From: Caproicibacterium sp. BJN0003
GTDB taxonomy: Bacteria; Bacillota; Clostridia; Oscillospirales; Acutalibacteraceae
Length of the DNA stretch: 64,000 nt
Assembly (NCBI RefSeq): GCF_026314295.1
Contig: NZ_CP111108.1
Coordinates: forward strand, 1,860,001-1,924,000
Direction: 5' to 3'
Shown piece by piece: positions 41,935 to 51,498 of the stretch. A program made the translations under genes and the position numbers. Every line of letters begins with the position of its first letter. The first letter of the stretch is position 1. The notes below the pieces were generated by a model, which had not been told where the DNA came from, did no database searches, and saw only the letters and a program-made list of their open reading frames with translations.

Positions 41935-42447
41935 TTAAATGACCAGAGTCGGAGGAGCATAAACCCTCGTGGCCAGTTCGGAGTCAAGCAGATAAAGTCC
42001 TTTTGCATCTTTACCAAACAGGTCATACTTTTTAACGACGTCTTCAGTATTCTTTTCCTCTTCGCCTTGTTCCTTTACAAACCAGTCAAGGAACTGCATC
42101 GTGCGAAAGTCCTTCTGCTCATAGGCCACAGCATAAATACTATTGATCGATGCTGTAACTTTTTTCTCATGCTCAAATGCAGCGTTGGCCGGTTCACGGA
42201 AGTCTTTAAAAATTTTATTCGGTGCTTTTACATCCTGTAAAACGACCTTCTCGTTGTTATTCAACAAATATTTTACAAACAACATGGCATGGTCGCGCTC
42301 TTCCTGAGTCTGAACGTAAAACCAATTGCCAAAGCCGTTAAGGTTCTGGTCTGTATAATAGCTGTAAATATCCAAATAAAAGTACGCGGAATACCATTCC
42401 ATATTAATCTGTTTATTCAATAGGGATACCAATTCTTGATTCAGCAT
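41935..42447 (-). CDS. ftnA: Ferritin
   Basis: 170 residues, non-haem ferritin: four-helix bundle with diiron ligands in MEWYSAYFYLDIY, EERDHAMLF and FVKEQGEEEKN. Stores iron and limits Fenton chemistry. Start ATG at 42447 after AAAAGGAGACGATAAAA. Same orientation as the flanking gpx and SDR genes. Confidence 0.92.
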   Translation of the reverse strand: MLNQELVSLLNKQINMEWYSAYFYLDIYSYYTDQNLNGFGNWFYVQTQEERDHAMLFVKYLLNNNEKVVLQDVKAPNKIFKDFREPANAAFEHEKKVTASINSIYAVAYEQKDFRTMQFLDWFVKEQGEEEKNTEDVVKKYDLFGKDAKGLYLLDSELATRVYAPPTLVI

Positions 42448-42492
42448 TTTTATCGTCTCCTTTTGTATATGATACTTTGGTACAAAGTTAAT

Positions 42493-43275
42493 TCAAGTAA
42501 GAGAAAAGCCGCCGTCCACAAGGATAAATTGACCGGTCGTATAGCTGCAGGCGTCCGATGAAAAAAACAAAATCGGTCCATTCAGCTCTCCCTTGTTGCC
42601 GGGTCTGGAAGCAGGACAAAGAGCGCTGTAAGTGTTTAAAAACTCCTGGTGTTTAAACAGTGTATCCTGCGTCATTTCTGAAAGGAAAAGACCGGGTCCC
42701 AGAGCGTTAACCGTAATGCCATACTGCGCATAGCTGGCCGCCATGCCTTTGGTCAACCCAACGACTGCCGCTTTGGATGCGTTATATACATGGCGAACCA
42801 ACGCATCCGCCTTGTCTGCGAGAACCGCGTTGACCGAGGCGATATTGACGATTCTGCCGTATTTGCGCTTTTTCATCTGAGGAACAATATACTTGCTCAT
42901 CAGATAGATGCCTTTAACGTTAATGTTCATGGAATTATCCCACTGTTGTGTGGTGAGAGATTCCACAGATCCTCCCTGAGCGACACCCGCGTCATTCAAC
43001 AAAATATCGATTTTTTTATACTGGCTAAGCACGGTATCCACGGACGCTTTCACGCTCTCCTCGTCAGATACATCGCACACTACGGCAATTGCATGATGCC
43101 CCGCGTTGGCAATCTTTTTCGTCATGGCGTCCAGCTTTTCTTTTCTGCGCGCCAGTAACGCGACGTCGGCACCTGCTTCGGCATAAGCCATCGCGGCGTC
43201 GGCGCCGAGGCCGCTGGAAGCGCCGGTAACAACGGCAACTTTGCCGGATAAATCAAATAAATTTATTTTAAACAC
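42493..43275 (-). CDS. Short-chain dehydrogenase/reductase
   Basis: 260 residues. NAD(P)-binding TGASSGLG near residue 18, DVSDEES, active-site YNASK, and C-terminal FILVDGG. Resembles gluconate 5-dehydrogenase-type SDRs; substrate unknown. Start is ambiguous: GTG at 43275 sits inside the CGAGGTG that should be its binding site, whereas ATA at 43264-43266 sits 8 bases after it, where the family usually begins (M-NLFDLSGK). Confidence 0.82.
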   Translation of the reverse strand: MFKINLFDLSGKVAVVTGASSGLGADAAMAYAEAGADVALLARRKEKLDAMTKKIANAGHHAIAVVCDVSDEESVKASVDTVLSQYKKIDILLNDAGVAQGGSVESLTTQQWDNSMNINVKGIYLMSKYIVPQMKKRKYGRIVNIASVNAVLADKADALVRHVYNASKAAVVGLTKGMAASYAQYGITVNALGPGLFLSEMTQDTLFKHQEFLNTYSALCPASRPGNKGELNGPILFFSSDACSYTTGQFILVDGGFSLT

Positions 43276-43337
43276 CTCGATTAGGCACTATAACTTTCGT
43301 TACAGTCTTCAGACTTTTATAGATCGAACCGTTACAC

Positions 43338-43892
43338 TTAAAACTTATGATACATTTCCTTTTTTACACCGCAAACAGGACACTTCTCCGGCGCTTCATC
43401 CAAAACGGTGTTGCCGCAGACGGGGCAGACATAAATTGCTTTCAATTCAATATCCTTGCCCGCTTTCACCGCATCCAAAGCCTTTTGAAAGAGCTTTGCA
43501 TGAAGTTTCTCCGCTTCCCATGCTCCGTGAAAAGAACGTTTCGCGCCAGCTTCGTTCTGAAACTCTGCCGTGTTCAGATAAACCGGATACATCTGTTCCA
43601 CTTCATGCAGTTCGCCGTTGATTGCGCCCTGCAGGTTATCCGCCGTCTTGCCCATACCGAAAACGCCGCCTGCAGTCACCGTGGCATCTGCAGTGCCTCC
43701 GTCGATTTCACGGAAATGATTGGTTGCATGCACTTGCTCAGCATAAGCGATAGCCTTGAACAGTCTTGCCACATTCGGAAAACCTTCTTTTTCCGCCATA
43801 TCTCCCCAGATCAGGTAACGCATATGTGCCATACTCTCACCGCCGTATGCGGAATGAAGGAAATCAGAAGTCATTGCATTTTTAACAGCCAT
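43338..43892 (-). CDS. rbr: Rubrerythrin
   Basis: 184 residues from the ATG at 43892 (GGAGGGTTATAAA upstream). N-terminal ferritin-like diiron domain (GGESMAHMRYLIWGDMAEKE, YAEQVHATNHF) and C-terminal rubredoxin domain (CPVCGNT, CPVCG). Peroxide reductase of anaerobes using electrons from rubredoxin or ferredoxin. Encoded 16 bases behind the OFOR beta subunit, so a direct electron supply is plausible. Confidence 0.93.
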   Translation of the reverse strand: MAVKNAMTSDFLHSAYGGESMAHMRYLIWGDMAEKEGFPNVARLFKAIAYAEQVHATNHFREIDGGTADATVTAGGVFGMGKTADNLQGAINGELHEVEQMYPVYLNTAEFQNEAGAKRSFHGAWEAEKLHAKLFQKALDAVKAGKDIELKAIYVCPVCGNTVLDEAPEKCPVCGVKKEMYHKF

Positions 43893-43908
43893 TTTATAAC
43901 CCTCCAAT

Positions 43909-44760
43909 TTAAATATAGGATTTAATCAACTGATTCATAAAGTTGGGATCAGTTTTTCTGTCGAGCAAAGGAATACCTTGACTTAAAACCGCGTTTTTCT
44001 GATGATAGGTAGCCTTGTCTTCCCGATACAAAAGCCCGATCGGAATTCGGTCATCGAATTCCATCGCCTTCTGCATGGCAGTAATCTTGTTTTTGCAGTC
44101 ATAAGATTCATCTAACTCATAGACACGCTGATTGTACCACGCGAAAGTATTGGTTTTGTTGAAACTGACACACGGCTGCAGAATATCGACCAAGGCATAA
44201 CCGTTGTATTCGATCGCCTGTTTCATCAGGGATATCAGATGCTCTTTGTGACCTGTAAATGCGCGCGCAACAAACCCGGCGCCGCATGCGATGGCAAGAA
44301 GGACCGGATTGAGCGGCTCGTTAAAGTTTCCGTCAGTCTGAACTCCGGTTATCAATCCCATCATGGAAGTCGGCGATGCCTGGCCTTTTGTCAGTCCGTA
44401 GATCTGGTTATCGTGAACAAAATGCGTAATATCGACATTTCGGCGGATATTGTGAATAAAATGGTTTCCGCCTTCTCCATAAGAATCCCCGTCGCCGGTA
44501 TCAACAATCACCGTCAATCTTTCATTTGCAATTTTGCTCGCTACGGCCGCGGGAAGAGAACGCCCGTGAAGGCCGCAAAATGCATTTGCGCTGATATACT
44601 GGGGCGTTTTCGCCGCCTGACCAATACCGGCAGCAATCAATACCTCGGAAGGGTCTTTGCCAAGCTGCTCAAGAGCGGTTTTCAGGCATTCCAAAATGGT
44701 AAAATTCCCGCAGCCCGGGCACCATGCCGTTTCATGAGTGCAAAACGTTTCCGCGTTCAT
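43909..44760 (-). CDS. korB: 2-oxoacid:ferredoxin oxidoreductase, beta subunit
   Basis: 283 residues. TPP-binding subunit: CPGCGNF, GIGQAAKTP, GDGDSYGEGGNHF and HDNQIYGLTKGQ(A)SPT. Together with the alpha subunit it oxidises a 2-oxoacid (2-oxoglutarate- or pyruvate-type) to acyl-CoA and reduces ferredoxin. Overlaps the alpha gene by 4 bp. Confidence 0.92.
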   Translation of the reverse strand: MNAETFCTHETAWCPGCGNFTILECLKTALEQLGKDPSEVLIAAGIGQAAKTPQYISANAFCGLHGRSLPAAVASKIANERLTVIVDTGDGDSYGEGGNHFIHNIRRNVDITHFVHDNQIYGLTKGQASPTSMMGLITGVQTDGNFNEPLNPVLLAIACGAGFVARAFTGHKEHLISLMKQAIEYNGYALVDILQPCVSFNKTNTFAWYNQRVYELDESYDCKNKITAMQKAMEFDDRIPIGLLYREDKATYHQKNAVLSQGIPLLDRKTDPNFMNQLIKSYI

Positions 44761-46427
44761 TTTGTTTCCCCCTTCCGAATCCGTTCGGCAATCTCCTCGC
44801 CGGAAATCTGACGGCCATCGTATTTCAAGATACTACTCTCGCAGACAATGCCGGTTTCTTCGCGAATTAGGCCTGCCAGCTGGCCTGTCGCATTCTGCTC
44901 AACATTAATGATACGACGAGCTTTTGCCGCCTTTTCTTTGAGTAACCTCTGCGGCATAGGATAGACATCGCCGAACACAAGAGCGGCATAGCGGCCAACT
45001 TTATCGGCGTTCAGCAAGTGAACGGCTTCTTCCATTGGACCCCAGATGGAGCCCCAGCCAATCAAAAGTGTTTCGAAATTGTCGTCACCAATAAATTCCG
45101 GCTCCTGCAATTCCTGCTTCAGGCCTTCAAGCTTTTTCATGCGCTTGTCCATCATTTGGGTGCGGACTTCCGCTGATTCCGTAATCCAGCCGCGTTCGTC
45201 GTGTTCGTCACTATCGATTGCCACAAGATGTTCCGTTTTTCCCGGAATCAGTCGGGGAGATATGCCATTTTCAGTATACCGGTACCGAAGGTATTCGCCT
45301 TTTCCCGAGTACTCCGACTCCGGCTCAACCATTTGGATTTTCTTCGGATCAAATGGTGCGACGGTAGACGTGGCGTCACCAAGATACTGGTCACTCAGCA
45401 AAATAACAGGGATCTGGTATTTTTCCGCCAGATTAAAGGCCCGCATGGTCTGATAGAAAGCATCGGAAGGATTCCGCAACGCGATCACCATACGTGGGAA
45501 CTCGCCCTGCGACGCTGAAATGACAAATTTCAGATCGCTCTGCTCCGTTCTTGTCGGGAGGCCGGTCACCGGCCCCGGACGCTGTACATCAATCACGACA
45601 AGAGGAATTTCTGCCATACCGGAAAGGCCGAGCGCTTCCACCATCAGGGAAAAACCGCCGCCGGACGTGCCTGTCATAGCACGAGCACCCGCATAGGAAG
45701 CTCCGATTGCCATATTGATCGCGGCAATTTCATCTTCCGCCTGCTCCACTACAATACCCGCTTCATCAGCTTTTGATGCAAGCGTCTCCATAATAACCGT
45801 GGAAGGAGACATCGGGTAAGCGGAATAAAACCGGAGACCCGCTGCGATGGCTCCAAGTGCAACCGCTTTGCTGCCGGAGATGAGCATTTGATCGTAATAC
45901 TTCCCGTTCAGATGTGGAAAGCGCGTTTCCGTTGACTGGTAGCCTTCTTCTACTGCTTTGACATTGATATCGAGGTATTGCTGCTTTACAAATGTGCGAA
46001 GGACATCTCCGACATTATCAAGAGATTCTCCAAACAGCTTCAGGACGGCCCCCACCGCGATGCTTCCGGAAACCCGCGGATTGCCGAGAGTCTTTGCCAT
46101 TGCGTCCATTTGCACGTGGATAAAGCGCGGATCGGATCCGGACAGTTTATCATCGCAGAGAATAAAGCCGTTATCTTTCAGTTGTTCCTTATGTAGTCTG
46201 ATCGTTTCCTCGTCGAGGGCGACGATACCGTCGAGTCGATTGCTGTGCGAATGTACCGGCTCAATTCCGAAACGTATCAAAGAGAAATTATGGCCGCCTC
46301 GAACCCGCGACATAAAGTCCCTTGCTGTAAACACACTGTATCCGGAACGTTTCAGCAGCTTTTCAAGGATTGCCGCCGTGGTGTCAATCCCCTGACCGGC
46401 TGCTCCGCCAATCAATAAGTTATACAT
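44757..46427 (-). CDS. korA: 2-oxoacid:ferredoxin oxidoreductase, fused gamma-alpha subunit
   Basis: 556 residues. Gamma domain (about 1-185; GGAAGQGIDTTA, FTARDFMSRVRGGHNF) joined to alpha domain (about 190-556; GSKAVALGAIAAG, YPMSPSTVIMETLA, TGTSGGGFSLM). No separate ferredoxin (delta) subunit gene is present. ATG at 46427 after AAAGGAGGCTCTA. Substrate range cannot be settled from sequence. Confidence 0.92.
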   Translation of the reverse strand: MYNLLIGGAAGQGIDTTAAILEKLLKRSGYSVFTARDFMSRVRGGHNFSLIRFGIEPVHSHSNRLDGIVALDEETIRLHKEQLKDNGFILCDDKLSGSDPRFIHVQMDAMAKTLGNPRVSGSIAVGAVLKLFGESLDNVGDVLRTFVKQQYLDINVKAVEEGYQSTETRFPHLNGKYYDQMLISGSKAVALGAIAAGLRFYSAYPMSPSTVIMETLASKADEAGIVVEQAEDEIAAINMAIGASYAGARAMTGTSGGGFSLMVEALGLSGMAEIPLVVIDVQRPGPVTGLPTRTEQSDLKFVISASQGEFPRMVIALRNPSDAFYQTMRAFNLAEKYQIPVILLSDQYLGDATSTVAPFDPKKIQMVEPESEYSGKGEYLRYRYTENGISPRLIPGKTEHLVAIDSDEHDERGWITESAEVRTQMMDKRMKKLEGLKQELQEPEFIGDDNFETLLIGWGSIWGPMEEAVHLLNADKVGRYAALVFGDVYPMPQRLLKEKAAKARRIINVEQNATGQLAGLIREETGIVCESSILKYDGRQISGEEIAERIRKGETK

Positions 46428-46500
46428 TAGAGCCTCCTTTCAGATATTTCTTTTTTAGAAGGGAGAGACTCTGCTCAGGCCGGATCTCTCATTTCACAGT

Positions 46501-46875
46501 TTAAAACTCAGCCTTCCAGAGGCCGTGCAGATTGCAGTACGCATAGACGGTGCCCGCCTTCACTTCAGCAAATTCCGCTTTTGGTTCCTCACCCGGCTTT
46601 AGATATTTCAGTTCTACTTTGTCGTCATCGACAAGTGCAATCCACTCGATGTGGTGCTCCGGCAGCATGGGATGCAGCGTGGAGCCAACAACGACATGAA
46701 TCTTACCGTTTGCTTTGGTAACGACCGGAACATGCTTCTCTTTCGCTGCATCGGTCGAGTTGGCTTCCAATTTTGTCATGGCCTGACCGCAGCAGGTCAA
46801 CGTCCCGCCGCCTTTTTTGATCAAGGCAACGATATTTCCGCACCTCTCGCAACGATAGAAATCGACGATAGACAT
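46501..46875 (-). CDS. dfx: Desulfoferrodoxin (superoxide reductase), copy 1
   Basis: 124 residues from the ATG at 46875 (GGAGTCTTGAAA upstream). N-terminal desulforedoxin-type site CERCGNI and CCGQAM, then the superoxide reductase domain with HVPVV, STLHPMLPEHHIEWI and YCNLHGLWK supplying the His/Cys iron ligands. Reduces superoxide to peroxide without oxygen release. Nearly identical to the copy just upstream. Confidence 0.93.
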   Translation of the reverse strand: MSIVDFYRCERCGNIVALIKKGGGTLTCCGQAMTKLEANSTDAAKEKHVPVVTKANGKIHVVVGSTLHPMLPEHHIEWIALVDDDKVELKYLKPGEEPKAEFAEVKAGTVYAYCNLHGLWKAEF

Positions 46876-46983
46876 TTTCAAGACTCCTTTTAATTATTTT
46901 TTATTGACCGGCTGTGATAGGCATACCGGCAATAATCCAAATTTGTTCAAAGAAGGAATTTTCGTTGGCATTTTGCCAATCGG

Positions 46984-47436
46984 TTAGTCCGGAATAATGC
47001 AGCCTTGTTCAAATTCAGCAGAACAGGCTGCTTCACTCGAATTGACGTAATCTTCTTCAGAAGTGAAATCTGTTTTCCAGAGACCGTGTAGGTTGCAGTA
47101 CGCATAAATGGTGCCCGCCTCCACTTCGGCAAATTCCGCTTTCGGTTCTTCGCCCGGCTTCAGATATTTCAGTTCGACTTTGTCATCAGTGACAAGCGCA
47201 ATCCACTCGATGTGATGCTCCGGCAGCATGGGATGCAGCGTGGATCCAACGACGACATGAATCTTACCGTTTACTTTGGTAACGACCGGAACATGCTTCT
47301 CTTTTGCTGCATCGGTCGAGTTGGCTTCCAGTTTTGTCATGGCCTGACCACAGCAGGTCAACGTCCCGCCACCCTTTTTGATCAGCGCAACAATATTCCC
47401 ACATTTTTCGCAGCGATAAAAATCGACAATAGACAT
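46984..47436 (-). CDS. dfx: Desulfoferrodoxin, copy 2 with a C-terminal Cys-containing tail
   Basis: 150 residues. Residues 1-124 differ from copy 1 at only a handful of positions; all iron ligands are kept. An added tail of 26 residues ends ACSAEFEQGCIIPD, with two cysteines seven residues apart. The motif CSAEFxxGCI recurs in the 47-residue gene at 48.4 kb. ATG at 47436 with the same AAAAGGAGTCTTAAAA leader as copy 1. Confidence 0.92.
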   Translation of the reverse strand: MSIVDFYRCEKCGNIVALIKKGGGTLTCCGQAMTKLEANSTDAAKEKHVPVVTKVNGKIHVVVGSTLHPMLPEHHIEWIALVTDDKVELKYLKPGEEPKAEFAEVEAGTIYAYCNLHGLWKTDFTSEEDYVNSSEAACSAEFEQGCIIPD

Positions 47437-47563
47437 TTTTAAGACTCCTTTTTATTAAATTTATTTATGAACCCCGTTTCTAAAAACTTTACGATCAATA
47501 ACCATGAATGTTATAAGTACACCATCCAGATTGTTGTTATGTATCTGCAAGCAACGCATTTCC

Positions 47564-47904
47564 TTAATTTGCCACACTATTGGCTTTAGCCTTGATAAAT
47601 TCGGCGTCTCCCAAATAATACTTCTTCACGACTTTCCATTGTTCGTCAAACTCATAGACAAGTGGAACGCCGGTAGGAATGTTGACTTCCATAATTTCAT
47701 CATTTGAAAGATTTTCTAACGTTTTAACCAAGGCCCTAATCGAGTGCCCGTGTGCTGTAATCAAAATCCGCTTTGCCGAAGCAGTGTTCCGGCATTCCGG
47801 GCTTCCGCTTTACCTTTTTCGGTTAAATCAACATCCGTCCAACCGGTGAACAGATCTTTTTGATTCCATTCGCTTTCCCCATGCCTCAGCAAAATAAGTT
47901 TCAC
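47564..47904 (-). pseudogene. gpmA: Phosphoglycerate mutase (GpmA) with an internal deletion
   Basis: From a GTG at 47904 the frame gives the N terminus of 2,3-BPG-dependent mutase ([33 protein letters not shown]), then TGA. The C terminus ([32 protein letters not shown]) follows at once in another frame. About 140 codons are missing. The sequence AAGCGGATTTTGATTA at the junction fits both flanks, so the deletion used this short homology. Confidence 0.9.
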
Positions 47905-48014
47905 AACTTCACGTCCTTCCTAAACGTTCTTCGCCCTGATTATAGTCCCAAGTTGTGCATAATACAACATATTCCCAATTTATTTCCCAAAATATTGTAA
48001 AATAAATTAAAAAG

Positions 48015-48362
48015 TCACGGCTTTAAATATGCATATCCTTTATTTTGACATTTTATAAGTTCTAAAACGCCGGATGGAACCGTCTTAACAAACGGTAACA
48101 GTTCTTCCCTTTGGATTTCAAATTTCTTTAAGGCATTGCCGCATGCAACAAAACTCACTCCGGCATCGGCAAGTCTCCGCATAATTTCCGTAAAATCCCC
48201 GTTTGCCGCCGTCCGATAAAACTCCACCGCTTTACTATTGGCGACAACTTCAACGCTTGAAGCCGTCCTATCAATATCGCGAATCAAGTTTTGCACGTTG
48301 GTTAGGAGAATATCCCATTTTGCTACTTCATCAATATGAAAAACAGCCTGAACTTTCATCAT
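48015..48362 (-). CDS. DsrE-like sulfur-relay family protein
   Basis: About 115 residues from the ATG-ATG pair at 48362/48359 (AAAGGACTGCAAACG upstream); reading back to 48485 would include the end of a separate small gene. Fold pattern MKVQAVFHIDE, SVEVVANSKAVEFY and GVSFVACGNALK fits DsrE/DsrF-like proteins with one conserved Cys. Possible role in sulfur transfer or as a small redox protein. Confidence 0.75.
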   Translation of the reverse strand: MMKVQAVFHIDEVAKWDILLTNVQNLIRDIDRTASSVEVVANSKAVEFYRTAANGDFTEIMRRLADAGVSFVACGNALKKFEIQREELLPFVKTVPSGVLELIKCQNKGYAYLKP

Positions 48363-48426
48363 CGTTTGCAGTCCTTTCCGCTTTAAATACATATAGTAGG
48401 GACCCGGTATCCAACCGGGCTTCCTA

Positions 48427-48570
48427 TCAAGTTTCATCGCTGAAAATACATCCATCGGAAAATTCAGCCGAACAGCACACTTCATTGGGAATGATATAAT
48501 AATTATTATCTTTTTCTTTTACCCCTGTGCTTTTACTGCTGATTTTTTTAGAATTCGTTTTTTTCATCAT
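48427..48570 (-). CDS. 47-residue Lys-rich peptide with a CCSAEF..GC tail
   Basis: ATG-ATG at 48570/48567 after GGGAGGCTTGC, stop at 48427-48429. A basic leader-like half (KKTNSKKISSKSTGVKEK) is followed by IIPNEVCCSAEFSDGCIFSDET. The CSAEFxxGCI motif is the same as at the C terminus of desulfoferrodoxin copy 2. It lies 64 bases before the DsrE gene on the same strand. Could be a small metal- or thiol-active peptide, or a modified-peptide precursor; no family recognised. Confidence 0.55.
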   Translation of the reverse strand: MMKKTNSKKISSKSTGVKEKDNNYYIIPNEVCCSAEFSDGCIFSDET

Positions 48571-49058
48571 GCAAGCCTCCCAGCATTGTGGAACTTTGAG
48601 TTCCAGTCATTTGACTTTTTATTATTCAAATTTTCATTTTCTTCATTAGTCTATTTTGTTTTCCACTTAAAGTGTACTAATTTTGTCCACTTATGTCAAT
48701 ACCACTTTCGTAGATTTTAAGTCTGATTTTTCTCTATTTATTATTCAACTTTAAACAAATATGAGGCCACCGCAATGCGATGGCCTCATATTTGTTTAAC
48801 ATTCCGTTATTTCACATTGATTTTACTATTCGAATTCGTCCAGCTGCAACAGCAGGCATACATCGACAAAGACGCTGACAATAATCAGAAAAGAAATAAG
48901 CCCCGTTATCTCCATTTAACTACTGTCATGATGACAGCCCCTGTGCAAAAGGCCGCCCGAAGATAAAACCGGATTCCTTCCACATAAACAGGAGAAGCAC
49001 CATGCCCATCTTGATTTCCCGGTTATTGTAAGCCAACCTTTTTCGCAGCCGCATTCAA
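48571..49058. other. AT-rich spacer without a gene
   Basis: Probable promoter region of the peptide-DsrE pair (TTGCCA-like and A/T tracts near 48,600-48,720), the long hairpin at 48,751-48,799, and 250 bases behind the enolase gene without a recognisable product. Confidence 0.5.
48751..48799. terminator. 19-bp perfect stem-loop
   Basis: TTAAACAAATATGAGGCCA and its exact complement TGGCCTCATATTTGTTTAA enclose 11 bases. On the minus strand it lies 260 bases behind enolase, on the plus strand nothing precedes it. The length and perfection exceed ordinary terminators; it might be a terminal repeat relic or an RNA element. Confidence 0.6.
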
Positions 49059-50390
<1,332 letters not shown>

Positions 50391-50517
50391 CTATTTTATT
50401 TAATCAACCCCACATGAATATGTCAAACCTGCACTTGACGAAGCAGTTTCAAGCAACTATACTGAAAATAAATAAAACCTATATTTTACATTTTTTAAAA
50501 GAACAGGAGGTACAATT

Positions 50518-51084
50518 ATGAAAGACAGAACAGTAGGAGTATTTGTCGGGAGCCTGCGAAAAGCGTCTTACAGCCGTGCCATTGCCAATTTTGTTTCATC
50601 GCTGGCACCGGAAAACTTTAAAATGCGTATGATGGATTTATCCGGCTTACCCATGTACAATCAGGATTTGGACGATGAAGACAGGCCGCCGGAGGCATGG
50701 ATAAAATTTCGTGAGGATGTTAAACCGCTTGACGGGTGCCTTTTTGTGACACCGGAATACAACCGTTCTTATCCGGCCGTTCTTAAAAACGCATTGGATG
50801 TCGGGTCACGGCCTTACGGTAAAAATGCTTGGGATGGAAAAGCCGGCGGCATTATCAGCGTATCGCCCGGCGGTCTGGGTGCTTTCGGCGCGAACCATCA
50901 TCTCCGTCAGCCCATGGTTTTTCTGAACATTCTGCTTTTGCAGCAGCCGGAAGCCTATCTCGGCAATGTGACCTCTATCTTAAATGAAAATGGCCAGGTG
51001 ACAAATGAGTCGACAAAACAATATCTAAAGCAGTACATGGACGCTTTCGTCAAATGGGTTGAATTGATTTCTGAAAAGCACTGA
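50518..51084 (+). CDS. NADPH-dependent FMN reductase
   Basis: 188 residues, ATG at 50518 after GGAGGTACAATT. Flavodoxin-like fold with GSLRKASYSRAIA, FVTPEYNRSYPAVLKNALD and SVSPGGLGAFGA. Transfers electrons from NAD(P)H to FMN, quinones or azo compounds. Opposite strand to enolase with a shared 160-base control region. Confidence 0.9.
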   Translation: MKDRTVGVFVGSLRKASYSRAIANFVSSLAPENFKMRMMDLSGLPMYNQDLDDEDRPPEAWIKFREDVKPLDGCLFVTPEYNRSYPAVLKNALDVGSRPYGKNAWDGKAGGIISVSPGGLGAFGANHHLRQPMVFLNILLLQQPEAYLGNVTSILNENGQVTNESTKQYLKQYMDAFVKWVELISEKH

Positions 51085-51108
51085 TTAAAAGCACTGGCTT
51101 TTTTGTAG

Positions 51109-51143
51109 CAACAGCCCCGTCGTTTTCACCGGCGGGGCTGTTG
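51109..51143. terminator. Bidirectional terminator between FMN reductase and rubredoxin
   Basis: CAACAGCCCCG and CGGGGCTGTTG form an 11-bp perfect stem between two convergent genes. Confidence 0.8.
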
Positions 51144-51159
51144 TCATACATTGCCTGAC

Positions 51160-51321
51160 TTATTGCATCAGTTCAAATGCGTCTTTTGCCGCTCCGCATT
51201 CCGGGCAAACAAAATCATCAGGAACATCTTCCCATTTTGTACCGGGAGCAATTCCCTGATCGGGGCATCCCTTTTCCTCATCATACACATATCCACAGAC
51301 GGTGCATTGATACTTTTTCAT
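51160..51321 (-). CDS. rd: Rubredoxin
   Basis: 53 residues. Iron ligands in [12 protein letters not shown] and DFVCPECGA, plus the typical [14 protein letters not shown] at 51321 after AAAGGGAGGTTAATGCT. Small electron carrier, the usual donor to rubrerythrin and desulfoferrodoxin, both of which are encoded in this block. Confidence 0.95.
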   Translation of the reverse strand: MKKYQCTVCGYVYDEEKGCPDQGIAPGTKWEDVPDDFVCPECGAAKDAFELMQ

Positions 51322-51498
51322 AGCATTAACCTCCCTTTTTTACTGTATATAGAAACTAATTAAATTTTATCCTATCTTTGATGTTTGTCAACTGTTTTCG
51401 TGGTAAAATATAGTTATGTCTTATAAAATGACATAACTGCAGAAATATGAGCATTGCAATGCTTTGTAAAATATGGAAACGGAGCAGGTGATTGCATT

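Noticed and set aside
46501-47436. Fusion of the two desulfoferrodoxins as one gene
   Set aside because: Each has its own start, ribosome site and stop; a 108-base gap separates them.
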